A stretch of 64,000 nt of DNA from Halomarina litorea. Lineage in GTDB: Archaea; Halobacteriota; Halobacteria; Halobacteriales; Haloarculaceae. The notes under the pieces were generated by a model. The model saw only the letters and a list, made by a program, of their open reading frames with translations, was not told the DNA's origin and made no database searches. The position numbers and the translations under genes were made by a program. Numbering within the stretch: position 1 is the stretch's first letter; each line of letters begins with the position of its first letter. The stretch spans positions 1,178,001-1,242,000 of the forward strand of contig NZ_CP100448.1 of the NCBI RefSeq assembly GCF_024227715.1. Direction: 5' to 3'. Below, one piece after another: positions 40,941-50,509 of the stretch.

Positions 40941-42083
40941 TCAGACGATCACCCCGACGATGACGGCCGTCAGCAGCAGGTTGGCGAACGAGAGCACGAG
41001 CATCCCCTTCCAGCCGATCTCGATGAGCTGGTCGATGCGCACGCGGGGCACCGCCGACCGGGCCCACTGCGTGAAGAGGTACACCGCGAGCATCTTGATG
41101 ACGAACCAGACGAACCCGGGCAGGATGGGTCCGGCCGGGCCGCCGAGGAACACCGTCGCGATGATGGCCCCACCGAGGAAGATGTGCAGGAACTCCGCGA
41201 GGTACATCAACACGAAGTACACCGAGGAGTACTCGGTCTGGTACCCGGCGACGATTTCGGTCGGCGCCTCGGGCACGTCGAACGGGTTGCGTCCGACCTC
41301 CGCCAGGTTCGCCGCCATGAACAGCACGAACGCGAACGGGTTGACGAACGCGTACCACGCGGGAATCGAGAGGCCCGCGATGGTGAATAGTGGCTCCGTC
41401 TGTGCGGCGACGATCTCGCTCATCTGGAGGCTCCCCGCGAACAGCACCACCGACGCGCCGGTGATGACGAGGGGAATCTCGTAGGCGATGTTCTGTGCGA
41501 CGGCACGCAGGCCGCCGAGGAGCGAGTACTTGTTGTTCGAGGAGTACCCGCACATGAGGATGCCGAGGCTGGCGATGGAGGAGACGGCGAACACGTAGGC
41601 GAGTCCCGTCTCGGGGTCCGCCAGGTGGATGCCGTTGCCCATCGGGATGACCGCGAAGCCGAGGACGGCCGAACTGGCCATGACGATGGGACCGATGTCG
41701 TACGCCGGGCGGTCGGCCCCCTCGGGGATGATGAGTTCCTTCGACAGCAGTCGGACCGCGTCGGCCACGATGATGAGCAGGCCGAACGGCCCGATGCGGT
41801 TGACGGCGATGCGGTCGGTGAACGCCGCGGTGATCTTCCGCTTGCCCCAGATGCCGGAGACGGCGACGAGGGTGAGCAGGAAGGTGGCGACGAGCGCCGC
41901 GCCGATGACCGCGGCGACGAACGTCTCGAACGGCCCCATCTGGCCGAAGCCGAGCAGTCCGCCGATGGTGTCGGGGAGCGTCCCCGTCGCGGTCCCGTTC
42001 GCCGACGCGTTCGCCGAGGCGTTCCCCGCTGTGGCGTTCGACCCGTTCGTCGCGTTGCCCTGCTGGAAGAACGCCCCGCTCAT
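40941..42083 (-). CDS. nuoH: NADH-quinone oxidoreductase-like subunit H
   Basis: Quinone-binding membrane subunit, 380 residues, about eight helices. Family hallmarks are DRIAVNRIGPFGLLIIVADAVRLLSKE, VYFVLMYLAEFLHIFLGGAI, NLAEVGRNPFDVPEAPTEIVAGYQTEYS and ARSAVPRVRIDQLIEIGWK. The first 35 residues are an extra extracytoplasmic head with about six N-glycosylation sequons (NAT, NGS, NAT, NAS, NAS, NGT), not found in bacterial NuoH. Overlaps nuoCD by four bases. Confidence 0.95.
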   Translation of the reverse strand: MSGAFFQQGNATNGSNATAGNASANASANGTATGTLPDTIGGLLGFGQMGPFETFVAAVIGAALVATFLLTLVAVSGIWGKRKITAAFTDRIAVNRIGPFGLLIIVADAVRLLSKELIIPEGADRPAYDIGPIVMASSAVLGFAVIPMGNGIHLADPETGLAYVFAVSSIASLGILMCGYSSNNKYSLLGGLRAVAQNIAYEIPLVITGASVVLFAGSLQMSEIVAAQTEPLFTIAGLSIPAWYAFVNPFAFVLFMAANLAEVGRNPFDVPEAPTEIVAGYQTEYSSVYFVLMYLAEFLHIFLGGAIIATVFLGGPAGPILPGFVWFVIKMLAVYLFTQWARSAVPRVRIDQLIEIGWKGMLVLSFANLLLTAVIVGVIV

Positions 42084-43762
42084 CTGTCGACCTCACCGAG
42101 CACGATGTCGAGACTGCCGAGCGAGGCGACGAGGTCCGGGATGTACTCGCCTTCGGCCATCTCGGGGAGCGTCTGCAGGTTCGAGAAGCACGGACTCCGG
42201 ATCTTGAACCGGGCCGGCTTGTCCGTCCCGTCCGAGCGGATGTAGATGCCGAGTTCGCCCTTGGCGGCCTCGACGGCGCGGTAGATCTCGCGGTCCACGT
42301 CCGGCTTGAGCGTCCGCGGGACGTTCGACTGGATCTCGCGTTCCTCTTCCGGCCAGTCTTCGAGCAGGTCGACGCACTGCTCGACGATCTTCGCCGACTC
42401 CTCGACTTCCTTCATCCGGACGAGGACGCGCGAGTAGTTGTCACAGCCGTCCTCGGTGACGACGTCCCAGTCGAGTTCGGGGTAGTAGCCGTAGGGGTCG
42501 TCGCGGCGCAGGTCGTAGTCGATGCCCGACCCGCGGGCGACCGGCCCCGTCGCCCCGTAGCTCTTGGCGACGTCGGGTTCGAGGACCCCCGTGTTGACAC
42601 ACCGGAGCTGGAAGATCTCGTTCGAGGAGATCATGTCGTGGTACTCCTCCAGTTTGGCCGGGAGGCCGTCGAGGAAGTCCCGCGTCTTGTCGAAGAACTC
42701 CTCGCGGGGTTCGGGCAGGTCCCACGCGACCCCACCCAGCCTGAAGTAGTTGAACATCAGGCGCTGGCCCGTCAGGTCCTCCAGGATGTTCTGGACGACC
42801 TCGCGGTCCCGCGTGCTGTACATGAAGATGGCCGTGAAGTCCCCGTAGACGTCGAGCGCGAACGTCCCCAGCGCGAGGAAGTGCGCCGCCATCCGGCAGA
42901 GTTCCGCGGACATGGTCCGGATGACCTGCGCGTACTCGGGCACCTCGAGGTCCGCGAGGTCCTCGGCGGCCCGCGCGTACGCCCACTCGTTGAGCAGGCC
43001 CGCCGAGATGTAGTCCCAGCGGTCGGGGTACGGCATGATCTGGTGGCGGTACGTCCCCTGCTGGCACATCTGCTCCTCGCAGCGGTGGAGGTAGCCGATG
43101 TCGGGGTCCACGTCCGCGACTGTCTCGCCGTCGAGCGTCGTCTTCAGGTGGAGGACGCCGTGGGTCGCCGGGTGGTGCGGCCCGATGTTGAGGAACATCG
43201 TGTCCGGGTCGTCCTCGCTGCGCGTGTCGTCCTGCAGGGGGTTGGCGTGTTCGCGGAGCGTGGCGATCTGTGGCTGCTCGACGTCGTAGTCCAGCCGGAG
43301 CGGGTGGCCCTGCCACGTCTCGGGCAGGAGGATCCGCCGCGGGTCCGGGTGGTCGTCGTACTTGATGCCGAGGAGGTCGTAGGCCTCACGCTCGTGCCAG
43401 TCCGCCGTCCGGAAGGCCGCGTTGCCCGACTGGCTGCGCGGGTCGTCCTTCGCCGCGGGGACGACGACGCTCAGTTCCTGTGTCGGGTCGGCGTACTTCT
43501 TCAGGTGGTAGATGCTCTCGAAGCGGTCGTCGTACTCCTGTGCCGTGACACACGACAGGTGGTCGAAGCCCGCCCGCTGTTTGAGCGTCGTGAGCACGTC
43601 GGCGACCGCCTCGGGTCGGACGACGAACCCTTCGGCGTTGACGTGGCTCTCGCGACCGATGACGTGGTCGCCGAGCAGGTCCGCGAGGGCGTCGTGGTCG
43701 AGGCCGTCGCTCGTGACGCCGACCTGTTCTCGTGTGCCCGGTTCGGGTTCTTCCAGACTCAT
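42080..43762 (-). CDS. nuoCD: NADH-quinone oxidoreductase-like subunit C/D fusion
   Basis: Five hundred and sixty residues. Residues about 20-170 are the NuoC domain, ending EREAYDLLGIKYDDHPDPRRILLPETWQGHPLRLDY. Residues 190-560 are the NuoD domain, with FLNIGPHHPATHGVLHL, DVDPDIGYLHRCEEQMCQ and the C-terminal SDGTDKPARFKIRSPCFSNL. The fusion sits at the quinone pocket next to NuoB. ATG at 43762 is chosen; a GTG three codons upstream is possible. Confidence 0.95.
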   Translation of the reverse strand: MSLEEPEPGTREQVGVTSDGLDHDALADLLGDHVIGRESHVNAEGFVVRPEAVADVLTTLKQRAGFDHLSCVTAQEYDDRFESIYHLKKYADPTQELSVVVPAAKDDPRSQSGNAAFRTADWHEREAYDLLGIKYDDHPDPRRILLPETWQGHPLRLDYDVEQPQIATLREHANPLQDDTRSEDDPDTMFLNIGPHHPATHGVLHLKTTLDGETVADVDPDIGYLHRCEEQMCQQGTYRHQIMPYPDRWDYISAGLLNEWAYARAAEDLADLEVPEYAQVIRTMSAELCRMAAHFLALGTFALDVYGDFTAIFMYSTRDREVVQNILEDLTGQRLMFNYFRLGGVAWDLPEPREEFFDKTRDFLDGLPAKLEEYHDMISSNEIFQLRCVNTGVLEPDVAKSYGATGPVARGSGIDYDLRRDDPYGYYPELDWDVVTEDGCDNYSRVLVRMKEVEESAKIVEQCVDLLEDWPEEEREIQSNVPRTLKPDVDREIYRAVEAAKGELGIYIRSDGTDKPARFKIRSPCFSNLQTLPEMAEGEYIPDLVASLGSLDIVLGEVDR

Positions 43763-43841
43763 GCGAGACACCTCCGGTGTCGAGTGTGAGCAGATGAGTC
43801 GCAGCCCGCGCAGCAGCGCGAGCAGGAACGTCTTAGCGTGC

Positions 43842-44528
43842 TCATGGTGACTCAGCCCAGTCGTAGCGCATGACGAGGTCCTCCTCGTCGATCTGGTCGG
43901 CGAGGTGCTGGACGAGTTCGTCGCGTTCGAGGTCCCCGAACTGCTCCAGTTCGTAGGGCTTGACCGTCACGGGAGAGGTCTCGCCGTTGGCGATTCGCTC
44001 CTGCAACTTGGCGACGCCGTAGATGAGCGCCTCGGGGCGGGGCGGACAGCCGGGGACGTGGATGTCCACCGGGATGACCTCCTCCGCGCCCTTGATGACG
44101 TTGTACCCCTCGTGGAAGGGACCGCCGGAGATGGTACACGACCCCATCCCGACGACGAACTTCGGCTCGGGCATCTGGTCGTAGACGCGCTTCATCCGCG
44201 GGGCGAACTTCGAGACGATGGTCCCCGGGACGATGATGACGTCGGCCTGTCGCGGGGAGGCCCGCGGCACACCCGCGCCGAAGCGGTCGAGGTCGTGTTT
44301 GACCGCGTAGGTGTGCATCATTTCGATGCTGCAGCAGGCGATGCCGAACTGCAGCATGAACATCGAGGAACCCCGCACCCAGTTCATGAACTTGTCGAAC
44401 TTGGTGAGAATGAACGGGGAGGAGCCGAACGCCTCCCTGAGTTTGGAGTTGAACCGGTTGTCCACTCCCTCGCCCATCCGGGCTTCCTGCGTACTCGGTG
44501 CGCCGGTGTGCTGCTTGTCGCTGCTCAT
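43842..44528 (-). CDS. nuoB: NADH-quinone oxidoreductase-like subunit B (N2 cluster)
   Basis: Two hundred and twenty-eight residues. The ligands of the terminal [4Fe-4S] cluster are visible: GIACCSIEMM, GMGSCTISGG and VPGCPPRPEALIYG. The first 40 residues are a polar extension. ATG at 44528 overlaps the nuoA stop by four bases. Seventy-nine bases of non-coding sequence follow before nuoCD. Confidence 0.95.
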   Translation of the reverse strand: MSSDKQHTGAPSTQEARMGEGVDNRFNSKLREAFGSSPFILTKFDKFMNWVRGSSMFMLQFGIACCSIEMMHTYAVKHDLDRFGAGVPRASPRQADVIIVPGTIVSKFAPRMKRVYDQMPEPKFVVGMGSCTISGGPFHEGYNVIKGAEEVIPVDIHVPGCPPRPEALIYGVAKLQERIANGETSPVTVKPYELEQFGDLERDELVQHLADQIDEEDLVMRYDWAESP

Positions 44529-44932
44529 GTTTCTTGCGGGTTCGATTCGGTTGCTGCGGGCCGCACCCAGCGGACCGCTCCGTTGCGCCACGCCCAGCCG
44601 AGACCGACGACGAGGACGCCGATGAAGATCAACATCGGCACGAGGGCCTTCGCGAGACCGACCTGCGCGACGGCATCACGGTAGATGACCGTCCACGGGA
44701 AGATGAGGACCGTCTCGATGTCGAAGACGACGAACAACAGCGCGACCATGTAGTACTGGATGTTGAACCGGATGCGCGTGTTCCCCGTCGGGACCTCGCC
44801 GCTCTCGTAGACGGCGGCTTTCCCTTGCTCCGGCACGGTGGGACGCAGCAGGCTCGATGCCGCCATCATCCCGAGTGGGACGAGGAGTGCCACGAGCCCC
44901 AGCGCGCCGATCGCTATCCACGGGTTGCTCAT
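44525..44932 (-). CDS. nuoA: NADH-quinone oxidoreductase-like subunit A
   Basis: One hundred and thirty-five residues and three helices. Family motifs are YESGEVPTGNTRIRFNIQYYMVALLFVVFDIETVLIFPW; the Cys usual in the YECG motif of bacterial NuoA is Ser here (YESG). First gene of the operon. ATG at 44932 follows a good TATA element; a longer frame to 45034 contains that promoter and is rejected. Confidence 0.94.
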   Translation of the reverse strand: MSNPWIAIGALGLVALLVPLGMMAASSLLRPTVPEQGKAAVYESGEVPTGNTRIRFNIQYYMVALLFVVFDIETVLIFPWTVIYRDAVAQVGLAKALVPMLIFIGVLVVGLGWAWRNGAVRWVRPAATESNPQET

Positions 44933-44964
44933 TGTGCTTGTATCGTATTGCGGGTTAGATGGGG

Positions 44965-44975
44965 CCGCATATAAG
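44965..44975 (-). promoter_or_regulatory. TATA element of the nuo operon
   Basis: Minus strand reads GTCTTATATGC in GC-rich surroundings, about 35-40 bases before the nuoA ATG, predicting a start of transcription near 44945 and a short leader. Confidence 0.6.
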
Positions 44976-45076
44976 ACTTGATTCTTGCGCGTCAGGCAGT
45001 CTTCGGTCGGTTTCGTGCGCGTTGCCGGGTCCACACCCTCGGGACCGGATACACTGGGGATGCGACCGTCTCACGC

Positions 45077-45100
45077 GCGACGGCGGCGGCCCGCCGTCGC
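45077..45100. terminator. Hairpin immediately after purE
   Basis: GCGACGGCGG (45077-45086) and CCGCCGTCGC (45091-45100) form a perfect 10-base stem with a CGGC loop, directly adjoining the purE stop at 45101. On the minus strand it follows the gene and may mark the end of the purK-purE message. Confidence 0.5.
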
Positions 45101-45730
45101 TCACTCCCTACCCTCGCGGAACGCCGCCGTCCCCGACTCGTGGAGCGCCCGCGACACTCGCCCCACGTCGGCCTGGAGGTCCTCGTGGTAGTCGACGAGG
45201 CGGTCCTCCAGTTCGCCGTGTTCTCGGGCGAGCATCTGGACCGCCGACAGCGCCGCGTTGAACGACTTGCCCGCGTCCACCGCGACGATGGGCGCGCCCG
45301 TCGGCATCCCGATGACCGAGTCGACCGACTTCTCCTGAACCGGGACCCCGACGACCGGGAGCGGGTAGGCCAGCGAGGCGGTCATGTTCGGTAGGTCCGC
45401 CGACTTCCCGCCCGCACCGGCGATAATTACGTCCAGACCTCGGTCGCGCGCCGTCGTCGCGTACGCGTACATCAACTCGGGGGTGCGGTGAGCGCTGACG
45501 ACGTACGTCTCGAAGGTGAAACGCGCCTCCGGCGGGTCGTCGTCGTCGGTGACCTCCGCGAACCCGAGTTCCGTCAGGGCCTCGTAGGCCCCGTACATCG
45601 TGTCGAGGTCCGAATCGGACCCCATCACGATGCCCACCTCGGGGGTGTCCTCGGTCGGCCGGTCTCGGTCGGCCTCGGCGTGCAGGTCGTCGACGAGCGA
45701 CTGGACTTCCTCGGGGAGCGCTGGCGTCAT
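45101..45730 (-). CDS. purE: 5-(carboxyamino)imidazole ribonucleotide mutase PurE
   Basis: Class I PurE, 209 residues; converts N5-CAIR to CAIR in purine synthesis. Motifs are GIVMGSDSDLDTM (about residues 33-45), VVSAHRTPELMYAYA, IAGAGGKSADLPNMTASLAYPLPVVGVPV and GMPTGAPIVAVDAGKSFNAAL. About 30 N-terminal and 20 C-terminal residues extend the usual core. It follows purK by 57 bases on the same strand. Confidence 0.94.
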   Translation of the reverse strand: MTPALPEEVQSLVDDLHAEADRDRPTEDTPEVGIVMGSDSDLDTMYGAYEALTELGFAEVTDDDDPPEARFTFETYVVSAHRTPELMYAYATTARDRGLDVIIAGAGGKSADLPNMTASLAYPLPVVGVPVQEKSVDSVIGMPTGAPIVAVDAGKSFNAALSAVQMLAREHGELEDRLVDYHEDLQADVGRVSRALHESGTAAFREGRE

Positions 45731-45787
45731 GCAAGAGGGCGGGAGGGGAGGGCGCTTCGGGATTGCGGTCTCCAGCGATGCTCGATA

Positions 45788-46942
45788 TCAGCGGAACGTC
45801 ACACCCTTCCGCAGGTCGCGCGCCCGCGAGAGGAGTCCGTCCGCGTCCTCGTCGTCCGTCCCGACGACGGTTACGTGGCCCATCTTCCGCAGGGGGCGGG
45901 CCTCGCGCTTGCCGTACCAGTGCAGCGACGCGCCCGCCGTCTCCAGTACGGATTCGACCCCCGAGAGGACGGCGGGTTCCGGCGCGTCGACGTCGCCGAG
46001 GAGGTTCGTCGTCACCGCCGGGCCACGAGGGTCGGAGGACCCGAGGGGCCACCCGAGCACCGCGCGGAGGTGCTGTTCGAACTGCGAGGTGTGTGCGCCC
46101 TCGATGGTCCAGTGCCCGGAGTTGTGCGGGCGCGGGGCGATCTCGTTGACGAGCACCTCACCGTCCTCCGTCTCGAACAGTTCGATGCCGAAGATACCCC
46201 GTCCGTCCAGCGAGTCCAGTACGTCCTCCGCCACCTCGCGTGCGCGCGCGAGTACGTCGCTTTCGGCACGTGGTGGGGCGACCATCTCCCGCAGTATCTC
46301 CTCTTCGTGGACCGTCTCGGTGACGGGGAACGTCGTCGTCCCGTCCGCGCCGCGGACGCCCATCACGGCCAATTCGCGCTCGTAGGGGACGAACGCCTCG
46401 GCGAGGGCTGGCCCGCCGAGTTCGTCCAGCGCGGCCTCCGCCTCGTCGGGTCCCTCGACGGGCAGGTTCCCGCGCCCGTCGTAGCCGCCCTCGCGGGCCT
46501 TCAGCATGACCGGCCAGCCCAGTTCCTCGCCGGCCTCGCGCAGGTCCTCGGCGTCGTCCACGCGTCGGAACGCGGGCACCGGGATTCCCGCCCCGTCCAG
46601 CCACTCCTTCTCGCGGAGTTTGTCCTGCGTCGTCCGCAGGGTGTCGGTGTCGGGGTGGACGGGCGTGTCCGTCGCCTCGCTCACCTCGTCCAGTAGGTCC
46701 GCGTCGGCCAGTTCTATCTCGTAGGTGAGCACGTCCGCGCGTTCGGCGAGTTCGCGCAGTCCCTCCCGGTCGTCGAAGTCGGCGGCGATGGTGTCCCGGA
46801 CGACCGGTGCGGCCGGCGGGTCCTCGGTCGGGTCGAGGGCGACGACCTCGATTCCGAGTGGACCGGCGGCCTCTCCGAGCATCCGTCCAAGCTGTCCCGC
46901 GCCGACCACGCCGACGGTCGGGCCGGGCGTCGTCAGTTCCAT
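45788..46942 (-). CDS. purK: 5-(carboxyamino)imidazole ribonucleotide synthase PurK
   Basis: ATP-grasp ligase, 384 residues, forming N5-CAIR from AIR, bicarbonate and ATP. It contains VGVVGAGQLGRMLGEAA, WPVMLKAREGGYDGRGN, FGIELFETEDGEVLVNEIAPRPHNSGHWT and HWYGKREARPLRKMGHVTV. Upstream partner of purE; together they give the bacterial-type two-step route. Confidence 0.95.
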   Translation of the reverse strand: MELTTPGPTVGVVGAGQLGRMLGEAAGPLGIEVVALDPTEDPPAAPVVRDTIAADFDDREGLRELAERADVLTYEIELADADLLDEVSEATDTPVHPDTDTLRTTQDKLREKEWLDGAGIPVPAFRRVDDAEDLREAGEELGWPVMLKAREGGYDGRGNLPVEGPDEAEAALDELGGPALAEAFVPYERELAVMGVRGADGTTTFPVTETVHEEEILREMVAPPRAESDVLARAREVAEDVLDSLDGRGIFGIELFETEDGEVLVNEIAPRPHNSGHWTIEGAHTSQFEQHLRAVLGWPLGSSDPRGPAVTTNLLGDVDAPEPAVLSGVESVLETAGASLHWYGKREARPLRKMGHVTVVGTDDEDADGLLSRARDLRKGVTFR

Positions 46943-46967
46943 ACGCGGGGTGTGCTACCGCGGGCGG

Positions 46968-48800
46968 TTAACCGCTCCGAAGGGCGGCGGTGGTTGTCCC
47001 GTTCTCGCTCCCGTTCCCGGTCGTGTTCCGGGGGACCGGCGTCGCCGTCGGGATGTGACTCGTGTCGAAGTCCGCGGGCAGGCGCGACGGGTCGTAGAAG
47101 AACGCCACCCGCGTGTCGGTCGTCCGGAGCTTCTGGACGACCACATCATAGTTGGGGTAGCGCTCCGCGATGAGCGACCGGCTCTCGAGCGTGGTGATGA
47201 CGACCGGCGGGTCCCCCTCCTCCTCGACGAGCGAGAGCGCGGAGGTGTTGTACGCGCAGGCCACCTCCGCGTCGCTGCGTTCGAGGTACCACGGGAGCGG
47301 GAGGGAGTTGAACCAGCCGTCGCTGCCCGCACAGGAGGGCTGCTGTCTGATGGGGTCGCCCTGCACGAGGAAGGTGCCGTAGAGCACCACGTCGGTCCCC
47401 TCGTTCCGGTCGGCGAGCGCCTCCATCGCGGCGATGGTCCCGTGCAGGTCTCCCGAGGGCTGGGCGTACTGGACGAGTTCGTTGTCGGGGGAGGCGGGGT
47501 TCGCGTAGACGGTCTGGTAGCCCGTGAAGCCGACGAAGCCCGCGCTCACGACGGCGAGCGCGAGTGCGAGCGCGCCGACCGTCGCCATCGCGTCGTCCGC
47601 GCTCCGGTAGCGCGCCCACCCGCCGGTGACGAGGTGGGAGACTCCCGCGGCGGCGGGAATCGCCAGCGGGAGGACGACGTGAACGGCCGCCCACGGCGCC
47701 TTGATGTCGGTAATGATGGGGTAGCCGAGCAGGGAGGCGACACCCCACGCGAACGCCCCGAAGACGAGGGGTCGGGGGCCGCCCTCCCGGTAGCTCTCGA
47801 GGGCGAACCCGAGCAGCGCGAACAGACAGAGGACGACCGCGCCCGCCCCGAGCGTCTGGAGGAGGTCACCGAGGTAGGGGAGGTAGGCGTGTTCGGACAT
47901 GCCGCCGTCGCCCCACAGCGAGTAGAACTCGTTGAACGACCCGACGGTCGCCGCCTCCACGAGTTCGAGGCCGCTCTTGGCCGTCCCCCGCGGCGCGTAG
48001 AAGAACACGATTATCGCGAAGAACTCGACGACCGCGAGCAGGAGGACGCCGGCGGCGAGGAGGACGGTCCGGGGCGTCACCGTCGGCGACGCGCCGCCGT
48101 TCGCCTGCGGCGCGGACGACCAGTCGTGGCCTCCCCTCTGGACGCTGGTCCCTCGGAGCCGCGCGCGCAGTCCCGTGAGAGGGTACTCCCCGTGTGCGCG
48201 GGCGACGACGACCTTCAGGTAGCCGACGACGGCCGCCGCGCCCAGCCAGCACACCACGTAGACGGGGGCGTTCTCCTTGACGGTGAACCCGAGGGCGACG
48301 AACCCGACGGCGGCGAAGAGGTGGCGCAGGTTCCGGGTGTCGAGCAGGCGAATCAGGAAGGCGAACCCGGCGAACATGAACGCGCCGACGAGGGGGTCCC
48401 CGCGCATGAACCGCGAGTAGTAGAGCAAGATGGGGTTGGCCGCGAGGAAGAAGGCGAGGGCGGCCACCTCGACGCGGTCCAGTCGGTCGCGGAAGAGCAG
48501 CGCCGTGAGGGGGAGGAGGCCGCCGGCGAGGGCGGGGACGTAGCGCATCGTGGCGTCCGTCGCGCCGAAGACGGAGAAGACGGCGCGGTTGACGTGCTGG
48601 AGGAACGGACCGTGGATGATGGGACGGTAGGAGAACTCCCCGGTCCGCATGAAGTCGAGTATCCAGTAGCCGACCCGCCCCTCGTCCCAGTGGGCGACCC
48701 GGTGGCCGAGGAAGAGGAACCGCGCGAGGAGCGCGAGGAGGGCGATTGCACCGACGACGGCGAGGGTGGCCCGCAGTCGGTCCGGACGGTCTGCTGTCAT
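46968..48800 (-). CDS. Agl23-like GT-C membrane glycosyltransferase (TIGR03663 type)
   Basis: Six hundred and ten residues with about 11-13 helices and a C-terminal soluble domain. The first loop has HWDEGRVGYWILDF, with the acidic residues that mark GT-C glycosyltransferases. FSYRPIIHGPFLQHVN follows, as in haloarchaeal proteins called 'flippase activity-associated protein Agl23'. A role in lipid-linked sugar transfer for surface glycosylation is probable, but the substrate is unknown. The C-terminal 170 residues (from about 440) are extracytoplasmic with NTSAL and other sequons. It is divergent from ribH across 144 bases. Confidence 0.82.
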   Translation of the reverse strand: MTADRPDRLRATLAVVGAIALLALLARFLFLGHRVAHWDEGRVGYWILDFMRTGEFSYRPIIHGPFLQHVNRAVFSVFGATDATMRYVPALAGGLLPLTALLFRDRLDRVEVAALAFFLAANPILLYYSRFMRGDPLVGAFMFAGFAFLIRLLDTRNLRHLFAAVGFVALGFTVKENAPVYVVCWLGAAAVVGYLKVVVARAHGEYPLTGLRARLRGTSVQRGGHDWSSAPQANGGASPTVTPRTVLLAAGVLLLAVVEFFAIIVFFYAPRGTAKSGLELVEAATVGSFNEFYSLWGDGGMSEHAYLPYLGDLLQTLGAGAVVLCLFALLGFALESYREGGPRPLVFGAFAWGVASLLGYPIITDIKAPWAAVHVVLPLAIPAAAGVSHLVTGGWARYRSADDAMATVGALALALAVVSAGFVGFTGYQTVYANPASPDNELVQYAQPSGDLHGTIAAMEALADRNEGTDVVLYGTFLVQGDPIRQQPSCAGSDGWFNSLPLPWYLERSDAEVACAYNTSALSLVEEEGDPPVVITTLESRSLIAERYPNYDVVVQKLRTTDTRVAFFYDPSRLPADFDTSHIPTATPVPRNTTGNGSENGTTTAALRSG

Positions 48801-48944
48801 TGTCCCACAGAGCGATGTGCCCGGGTAGAAGGTTTGTGGTTCGTGTCACACGACGGACCCTCGCGGACCGCCGGCCCCGGGCCGTCCCCGCGGAATCTGG
48901 CCCACAACGGTACTTCTTTGGAGTGCGCTCGCCTCGCCGCGGGT

Positions 48945-49346
48945 ATGGTAGCACTCGGACTGGTGGTCGCGCGGTTCAACCGCGAGGTCACCAAGGAGAT
49001 GGAGGAGGCCGCCCTCGACGCGGCCGCAGAACAGGGCGCGGACGTCGTGGAGACGGTCCACGTGCCGGGCGCGTACGACGCACCGCTCGCCGCCGACCGA
49101 CTCGCACGGCGCGAGGACATCGAGGCCGTCGCCGTCGTCGGGGCCATCGTCACCGGCGACACCGACCACGACCAGGTCATCGCCAGCGCCGCCGCACAGG
49201 GACTGACCGACGTGAGCCTCGACCGCGACACCCCCGTCATGCTCGGCATCACCGGGCCGGGGATGAGCGCCGCCGAGGCCCGCGAACGGGTCGGCAACGC
49301 CGGGAAGGCCGTCGAGGGGGCGGTCGACATGGTGAGTGCGCTATGA
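48945..49346 (+). CDS. ribH: 6,7-dimethyl-8-ribityllumazine synthase RibH
   Basis: Penultimate enzyme of riboflavin synthesis, 133 residues, usual length for archaeal RibH. It begins MVALGLVVARFNREVTKEM and has VPGAYDAPLAADRLA, VAVVGAIVTGDTDHDQVI and VMLGITGPGMSAAEARER. ATG at 48945 is the first in line with the family; a very long open frame upstream is on the coding-complement of the glycosyltransferase and is not real. The stop overlaps the next start (ATGA). A TTCTTTGG element about 27-33 bases upstream may be the promoter. Confidence 0.92.
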   Translation: MVALGLVVARFNREVTKEMEEAALDAAAEQGADVVETVHVPGAYDAPLAADRLARREDIEAVAVVGAIVTGDTDHDQVIASAAAQGLTDVSLDRDTPVMLGITGPGMSAAEARERVGNAGKAVEGAVDMVSAL

Positions 49347-50494
49347 ACCGCGAGTTCGCGGACCGCGTCACCAGAATCGAACCCAGTGCCACCGTCGCCG
49401 TCAGCAACCTCGCCAGCCAACTGGAGGCCGACGGCGTGGACGTCGTCGACCTCTCGGTCGGCGAACCCGACTTCCCGACGCCCGACGTGGTCGTCGAGGC
49501 CGCCAAGGACGCGATGGACGCGGGCCACACCGGCTACGCCCCCTCGAAGGGCATCCCGGAACTCCGCGCCGAGATCGTCGACCGCCTCGGCGAGCGCGGC
49601 CTGCCGTACGACGAGGACCAGATCATCGTCACGCCCGGCGGCAAGCAGGGACTCTTCGAGGTCTTCCAGGCGCTCGTCGACGAGGGGAGCGAGGTCGTCC
49701 TCCTCGACCCCGCGTGGGTGTCCTACGAGGCGATGGCGAAGATCGCCGGCGGCGACCTGACCCGCGTCGACCTGACGGACCACGAGTTCCAGCTCGAACC
49801 CGCCCTCGACGACCTGGCCGAAGCCGTGAGCGACGACACGCAACTGCTCGTCGTGAACTCGCCGAGCAACCCGACGGGCGCGGTGTACTCCGACGCCGCC
49901 CTCGAAGGGGTGCGCGACCTCGCCGTCGAACACGATATCACAGTGATCTCCGACGAGATCTACGACCGCATCACCTACGACGGCGTCAAGGCGACCAGCC
50001 TCGGATCGCTCGACGGGATGGAAGACCGGACGGTCACGCTCAACGGCTTCTCGAAGGCCTACTCGATGACGGGGTGGCGACTGGGCTACATCGCCGCGCC
50101 CGACGACATCGTCGACGAGGCGGGGAAACTCCAGAGCCACTCCGTGACGTGCGCGACGAACTTCGTCCAGCACGCGGGCGTGACCGCGCTCCGGGAGTGC
50201 GACGAGTTCGTCGCCGAGATGCGCGATGCGTTCGCCGACCGACGCGAGATGCTCGCGGACCTGTTCGCCGACCACGACGTGGACGTGCCCGTCGGTGACG
50301 GCGCGTTCTACATGATGGTCCCGGTGGACGACGACGACCAGCAGTGGTGCGAGGACGCGATTCAGGAGGCCCACGTCGCGATGGTGCCCGGGAGCGCCTT
50401 CGGCGCGCCCGGCTACGCCCGGCTCTCCTACGCGGCGAGCGAGGAGCGACTCCGGGAGGCGGTCGAGCGACTGGCCGAGAACGACTTCCTCTGA
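49343..50494 (+). CDS. Pyridoxal-phosphate aminotransferase, aspartate aminotransferase type
   Basis: Fold-type I aminotransferase, 383 residues. SVGEPDFPTPDVV, YAPSKGIPELR, VVNSPSNPTGAVY, ISDEIYDRITYDG and the PLP lysine K238 in NGFSKAYSMTGWRLGY are all present, as is the C-terminal RLSYAAS carrying the substrate-carboxylate Arg. Coupled to ribH by a 4-base overlap. Substrate specificity (aspartate, aromatic or other) cannot be read directly. Confidence 0.9.
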   Translation: MNREFADRVTRIEPSATVAVSNLASQLEADGVDVVDLSVGEPDFPTPDVVVEAAKDAMDAGHTGYAPSKGIPELRAEIVDRLGERGLPYDEDQIIVTPGGKQGLFEVFQALVDEGSEVVLLDPAWVSYEAMAKIAGGDLTRVDLTDHEFQLEPALDDLAEAVSDDTQLLVVNSPSNPTGAVYSDAALEGVRDLAVEHDITVISDEIYDRITYDGVKATSLGSLDGMEDRTVTLNGFSKAYSMTGWRLGYIAAPDDIVDEAGKLQSHSVTCATNFVQHAGVTALRECDEFVAEMRDAFADRREMLADLFADHDVDVPVGDGAFYMMVPVDDDDQQWCEDAIQEAHVAMVPGSAFGAPGYARLSYAASEERLREAVERLAENDFL

Positions 50495-50509
50495 GGTCTC
50501 CCCCGACCG

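Noticed and set aside
44933-45034. N-terminal extension of nuoA
   Set aside because: It contains the TATA element; the conserved protein starts at MSNPWIAIG.
46725-49346. 873-codon frame ending in RibH
   Set aside because: Only the last 133 codons match lumazine synthase. The rest is antisense to purK and the Agl23-like gene.
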